Below, piece after piece: positions 5,930 through 8,054 of a stretch of 8,054 nt of DNA. Position 1 is the first letter of the stretch. Each line of letters opens with the position of its first letter. Origin of the DNA: an uncultured Altererythrobacter sp. (GTDB lineage: Bacteria; Pseudomonadota; Alphaproteobacteria; Sphingomonadales; Sphingomonadaceae). A program made the translations under genes and the position numbers. Location of the stretch: contig CAMPIX010000048.1 of the NCBI GenBank assembly GCA_946886565.1, positions 1 to 8,054 of the forward strand, read 5' to 3'. The notes beneath the pieces were generated by a model. That model ran no database searches. It was not told the DNA's origin and saw nothing but the letters and a program-made list of their open reading frames with translations.

Positions 5930-6570
5930 GCGGGTTCCTTGTCCTGAATTTCGGTGTCGAGTTGTTCGAGGAGCCAGGGCAGCGCCTCGGCCCAGGTGTC
6001 GATCCGCGCGTGCGCGTGGCCCGCGCGGTGCGCGCAGTCGATGTGCGGCGCGAGCATCGGCTCGCCGCACAAGTGCAGGCGGCGGACCTGCGGCACGATC
6101 TCGGCGGCGGACGAATGGTGCTGGGGCAGGTCGTCGATGAACACCGCGCGGCTGGGCGCGTATTCGTCGAGGATCGCCTTCAGCGCCGGGCCCTTGGGCC
6201 CCTGGTTGGTGAAGACCCGTGCGGCGATCCCGTGCTCGGAAAGCTGGCGCGCGCGCCGCTCCTGCCGTTCGTCGTTGAGATTGGTGAGGATCACCACGTC
6301 GGCGTGATCGGCCAGCGCGTTGATCCCCTCGATAGCGCCCTCGATCGGCCGCTGGCGGTCCATCTCGGTGTCGAAGAAGCGGCCGAGCAGGCGCCAGATG
6401 TCGCGCTCGCCCACTTGCTCGCCGGTTGCGCTCCAGCGCATCGCCTGCGCGAAGTTGTTGCTGGTCAGGCTGAAATCGACCCCTTCGCTCTCGCCGAGCC
6501 AGTCGCGGAAATGCGCGACCATGTGGAGCAACACCTCGTCGCAGTCGGAGATCACCAGCGGACGGCTCAT
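5926..6570 (-). CDS. HAD-superfamily hydrolase-like protein
   Basis: A 214-residue protein with HAD motifs in order: VISDCDEVL (motif I, Asp9 nucleophile and Asp11), VVILTNLND (motif II, Thr97), GPKGPALK (motif III lysine, Lys126 or Lys131) and AVFIDDLPQH (motif IV, Asp146/Asp147). All catalytic positions are present, so it is probably an active Mg-dependent phosphatase. The helical region between motifs I and II (about 15-90) is the cap, which sets substrate choice; I cannot name the substrate. The ATG at 6570 overlaps the DUF3572 stop by 4 bp, and the end overlaps the RidA-family start by 4 bp. Second gene of the operon. Confidence 0.85.
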   Translation of the reverse strand: MSRPLVISDCDEVLLHMVAHFRDWLGESEGVDFSLTSNNFAQAMRWSATGEQVGERDIWRLLGRFFDTEMDRQRPIEGAIEGINALADHADVVILTNLNDERQERRARQLSEHGIAARVFTNQGPKGPALKAILDEYAPSRAVFIDDLPQHHSSAAEIVPQVRRLHLCGEPMLAPHIDCAHRAGHAHARIDTWAEALPWLLEQLDTEIQDKEPA

Positions 6571-6851
6571 GCGGCCAGCTCGCGGTGCGCGGCGACCAGG
6601 CGGTCGGGCGCGACGTTGAGCGCGTCGGCGGCGAGCAGCAGGTCGGGCTCGTGGCCGGCGAGGAACTCGAGCACCGCGGCGAGCACCTCGCGCTCGGTCA
6701 GCCGCTCGCGCAGGATCTCGGGCGTGAGGCCGGTGAGCGAGAGCAGCCGCTGCGCACGATCCTCGTCCTGCAGCACCCAGCCGAGCGCGGCGAGCGCGAG
6801 CGAATCGGGATCGCCGGGAGCGTGCGCGGAAAGGCGGGATTCGCGAATGAT
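6567..6851 (-). CDS. DUF3572 family protein with probable non-canonical ATC/ATT start
   Basis: A small alphaproteobacterial family of unknown function, about 90 residues. The visible core is LALAALGWVLQDEDRAQRLL, then SLTGLTPEILRERL, VLAAVLEFLAGHEPDLL and a C-terminal helix ending HRELAA. The only conventional in-frame start, GTG at 6776, would remove the conserved 'ALGW' helix. Upstream, the frame is open to a TGA at 6855-6857 and contains only ATC (6851) and ATT (6848) as near-cognate starts. AAAGGA (6861-6866) lies 9 nt before ATC and 12 nt before ATT. An ATG at 6873 is in frame but reaches that TGA after six codons and has no ribosome site. I report the ATC start (94 residues); ATT would give 93. 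First gene of the five-gene operon, divergent from the DivK-like gene. Confidence 0.7.
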   Translation of the reverse strand: MIRESRLSAHAPGDPDSLALAALGWVLQDEDRAQRLLSLTGLTPEILRERLTEREVLAAVLEFLAGHEPDLLLAADALNVAPDRLVAAHRELAA

Positions 6852-6884
6852 TTGTCAGCGTCCTTTCGGGGCCATAAGGCGGCT

Positions 6885-6905
6885 GGGCGCGCAAGGGGCG
6901 TGCCC
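6885..6905 (+). promoter_or_regulatory. Hairpin presenting the DivK-like gene's Shine-Dalgarno in its loop
   Basis: GGGCGCGC (6885-6892) can pair with GCGTGCCC (6898-6905) over 8 positions, one a G-U pair. The AAGGGG ribosome site (6893-6898) sits in the 5-nt loop and at the stem edge. A weak promoter-like pair lies upstream (TTGTCA at 6852-6857, CATAAG at 6873-6878, 15-nt spacer), which would start the transcript near the hairpin. Confidence 0.3.
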
Positions 6906-6908
6906 GAC

Positions 6909-7295
6909 GTGAGCGAGCCTGTGGCAAAGAGAATACTGGTTGTCGAGGACAACGACCTCAACCGCAAACTGTTCTGCGACGTGTTGCGCGCGAACGGTTT
7001 CGAGGTCGAGCCGGTGGCCGACGGCGAGCTCGTGCTGAACGCCGCGCGCGCCTTCGCGCCCGATCTGGTGCTGATGGACATCCAGCTGCCCCACGTCTCG
7101 GGGCTGGACCTGATCGCGGCGCTCAAGCAGGATCGCGCGCTCGCCGAGGTCCCGGTGCTGGCGGTGACCGCCTATGCCGGCAAGGGCGACGAGGAACGCA
7201 TCCGCGACGCGGGCGCGGCCGACTATCTCGCCAAGCCGGTCTCGATCGGGCCGTTCATGGCGGCGGTTCGGAGGTTGTTGCCTAGCTCCGCGTGA
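6909..7295 (+). CDS. divK: Single-domain response regulator, DivK-like
   Basis: A receiver domain with no output domain. Acid pocket Glu13-Asp14 (VVEDNDLN), phospho-acceptor Asp57 (LVLMDIQLP), Thr87 (AVTAYAGKGDEERI) and Lys109 (LAKPVS) are all present. The runs VEDNDLNRKLF and GKGDEERIRDAG closely match DivK of Caulobacter, where DivK acts with DivJ/PleC and DivL to control CtrA phosphorylation and the cell cycle. With the alternative GTG at 6921 the protein has 124 residues and the aspartate becomes Asp53, exactly DivK numbering. I report the GTG at 6909 (128 residues) because AAGGGG lies 10 nt upstream; 6921 has only a weak site. No pleD follows, unlike the Caulobacter divK-pleD pair. The 3' end overlaps the convergent gene by 14 bp. 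Confidence 0.8.
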   Translation: MSEPVAKRILVVEDNDLNRKLFCDVLRANGFEVEPVADGELVLNAARAFAPDLVLMDIQLPHVSGLDLIAALKQDRALAEVPVLAVTAYAGKGDEERIRDAGAADYLAKPVSIGPFMAAVRRLLPSSA

Positions 7296-7839
7296 CCTCG
7301 AACGCGAACACAGCCAGCGTCAGGAACAGCCCGGTCATGAAGACCTTGTAGGCGAGCGCGAGGAAGCGGTATTTCTTGCCCTGGAGCACCTGCCCGTTCT
7401 GGTAGATGTCGTGCGCGATCGTGCGGAAGACCTGCTCGTCGGTCTCCATCCGGCACAGCAGGTCGTCGGTCCATTCCTGTTCGTCGAGCCAGGCGAAATG
7501 GCCGAAGAACAGGAGGTTGGTCAGCTTCAGCTTGCCCTTCGGGCGGCTGACCGCGGGCAGCACCGCCATCACCGCGCAGAGCGAGCTGAGGAACGAAAAC
7601 CCCGCGAGAATGCCGAGCGCGATCGGCATCTGCCCGGTCAGCGCACGGCTGACCGAGAGCGAGAACACGAGGAAGGTGGCGCCGAGCAGGATCGAGGCCT
7701 TCTGGTCGGCCATCTGCGAGAGCTTGAGCGTGTTCTGCTGCGTCGTGCGCATCAGGTGGATCGCGTGGTTCGAATAGGTTTCGGGCGTGCGCCTGCGCGC
7801 TGGGCCCTCGCCGGGCCGATCGCCATGAGTCTCCGCCAT
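7282..7839 (-). CDS. PycTM-like (DUF5706, Pycsar effector family) membrane protein
   Basis: A 185-residue protein. A short polar Arg/Pro-rich N-terminus is followed by a helix HAIHLMRTTQQNTLKLSQMA and DQKASILL (25-52), the 'MAD.KA..LL' signature of the PycTM family. Three membrane helices follow: about 48-66, 71-96 and 160-180, with a charged soluble segment (97-158, including NLLFFGHFAWLDEQEW) between the second and third. In Pycsar anti-phage systems such proteins are opened by cyclic CMP or UMP and damage the membrane. Here there is no cyclase gene alongside; the neighbours are housekeeping genes. I therefore take it as a chromosomal family member of unknown role. The ATG at 7839 is preceded by AGGGGA. 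The stop lies inside the 3' end of the DivK-like gene. Confidence 0.72.
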   Translation of the reverse strand: MAETHGDRPGEGPARRRTPETYSNHAIHLMRTTQQNTLKLSQMADQKASILLGATFLVFSLSVSRALTGQMPIALGILAGFSFLSSLCAVMAVLPAVSRPKGKLKLTNLLFFGHFAWLDEQEWTDDLLCRMETDEQVFRTIAHDIYQNGQVLQGKKYRFLALAYKVFMTGLFLTLAVFAFEVTRS

Positions 7840-7863
7840 CTGCTTTCCCCTGCTGGAACAGAC

Positions 7864-7912
7864 GCTTGCGACCTTGGGAAGAGCTTGCCACCTCTCCCGG
7901 CGCTTGACAAGC
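7864..7912. promoter_or_regulatory. Three GCTTG repeats at 19-bp spacing, last one over a TTGACA
   Basis: GCTTG occurs at 7864, 7883 and 7902, exactly 19 bp apart (about two helical turns). The first two share GCTTGCNACCT; the third is the palindrome GCTTGACAAGC (7902-7912) and contains a perfect -35 hexamer TTGACA (7904-7909) reading toward the acyl carrier protein gene. No good -10 follows at 16-18 nt. The layout suggests a multi-site operator in this divergent promoter region, but no regulator is known. Confidence 0.3.
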
Positions 7913-7946
7913 GGGGGGCGGAGCCGCTTTGCCGCCGCTTTGGCAT

Positions 7947-7966
7947 CGGCGGGCTTCCACCCGCCG
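7947..7966 (+). repeat. Hairpin in the leader of the acyl carrier protein gene
   Basis: CGGCGGG and CCCGCCG form a perfect 7-bp stem with a 6-nt loop, ending 29 nt before the ATG at 7996. No U-run follows, so it is more likely a leader structure than a terminator. It may be only a by-product of GC-rich sequence. Confidence 0.35.
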
Positions 7967-7995
7967 CACATTCGCAACGATTGGAACACCCCCGC

Positions 7996-8054
7996 ATGGA
8001 CCGCGCCGAGACCGACCAGACCATCCGCCGCCTGATCGAGCCGTTCAACAAGAA
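7996..8054 (+). CDS. Acyl carrier protein, N-terminal fragment (runs off right edge)
   Basis: Only 19 codons plus two bases are visible: MDRAETDQTIRRLIEPFNK. This resembles the first helix of the short acyl carrier proteins found beside serine palmitoyltransferase genes in sphingomonads and Caulobacter, where the carrier supplies acyl chains for sphingolipid synthesis. The DSL serine that receives phosphopantetheine would lie further right and cannot be seen. The ATG has no strong ribosome site (TTGGAAC about 9 nt upstream). It is divergent from the PycTM-like gene, with a 156-bp shared upstream region. The call is from memory of the N-terminus, so moderate. Confidence 0.6.
   Translation, partial: MDRAETDQTIRRLIEPFNK

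Noticed and set aside
6585..6908. Upstream extension of the DivK-like frame to 6585
   Set aside because: That part is antisense to the DUF3572 gene; the receiver domain begins right after the GTG at 6909 or 6921.
7282..8054. Complete Pycsar defence operon
   Set aside because: No cyclase gene lies next to the PycTM-like gene; the divergent neighbour is an acyl carrier protein start and the convergent one a DivK-like regulator.

Overview
The window is GC-rich and densely packed. It looks like core chromosome of an alphaproteobacterium in the Sphingomonadales, probably an Erythrobacter- or Sphingomonas-like genus. The reasons are the family mix (DUF4112, a DksA that keeps one zinc cysteine, a small PilZ protein, a short Sel1 protein, a DivK-like regulator, DUF3572, a FemAB-like DUF482 protein), a palindrome-rich intergenic repeat typical of such genomes, and the start of an acyl carrier protein gene resembling the one near sphingolipid genes. 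No transposase, integrase, phage gene, tRNA, rRNA or CRISPR array was found. Family assignments come from motif recognition, not a database search.

Left block (1-2716, minus strand): dksA (2258-2716), a PilZ gene (1748-2122), a lipoprotein substrate-binding protein (193-1695) and the start of a DUF4112 gene (1-176, running off the left edge). The last two are 16 nt apart and probably co-transcribed.

Middle (2717-3574): a divergent regulatory region between dksA and a short Sel1-repeat gene (2992-3321, plus). It holds a candidate dksA promoter straddled by a 9-bp inverted repeat and a CtrA-like box. Next comes a 175-bp element (3367-3541) built almost entirely of hairpins with near-perfect 21-bp terminal inverted repeats, between two convergent genes.

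Central operon (3575-6851, minus strand), in transcription order: DUF3572, HAD-like hydrolase, RidA, glycerophosphodiester phosphodiesterase, DUF482 acyltransferase-like protein. Each junction is a 4-bp overlap or a 1-nt gap, so the five genes are probably translationally coupled. Two of them (DUF3572 and the phosphodiesterase) have no ATG/GTG/TTG that would include their conserved N-terminus, and both have a Shine-Dalgarno sequence placed before a near-cognate codon.

Right block (6852-8054): a DivK-like single-domain response regulator (plus) overlaps tail-to-tail with a three-helix membrane protein resembling Pycsar effectors (PycTM, minus). That gene diverges from the start of an acyl carrier protein gene (7996 to the right edge). 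Regulatory themes are the stringent response (DksA), c-di-GMP (PilZ) and possibly the DivK-CtrA phosphorelay. No complete new defence or biosynthetic system is visible. The best leads are the non-canonical starts, the multi-hairpin element, the CtrA-like boxes and the orphan PycTM-like gene.
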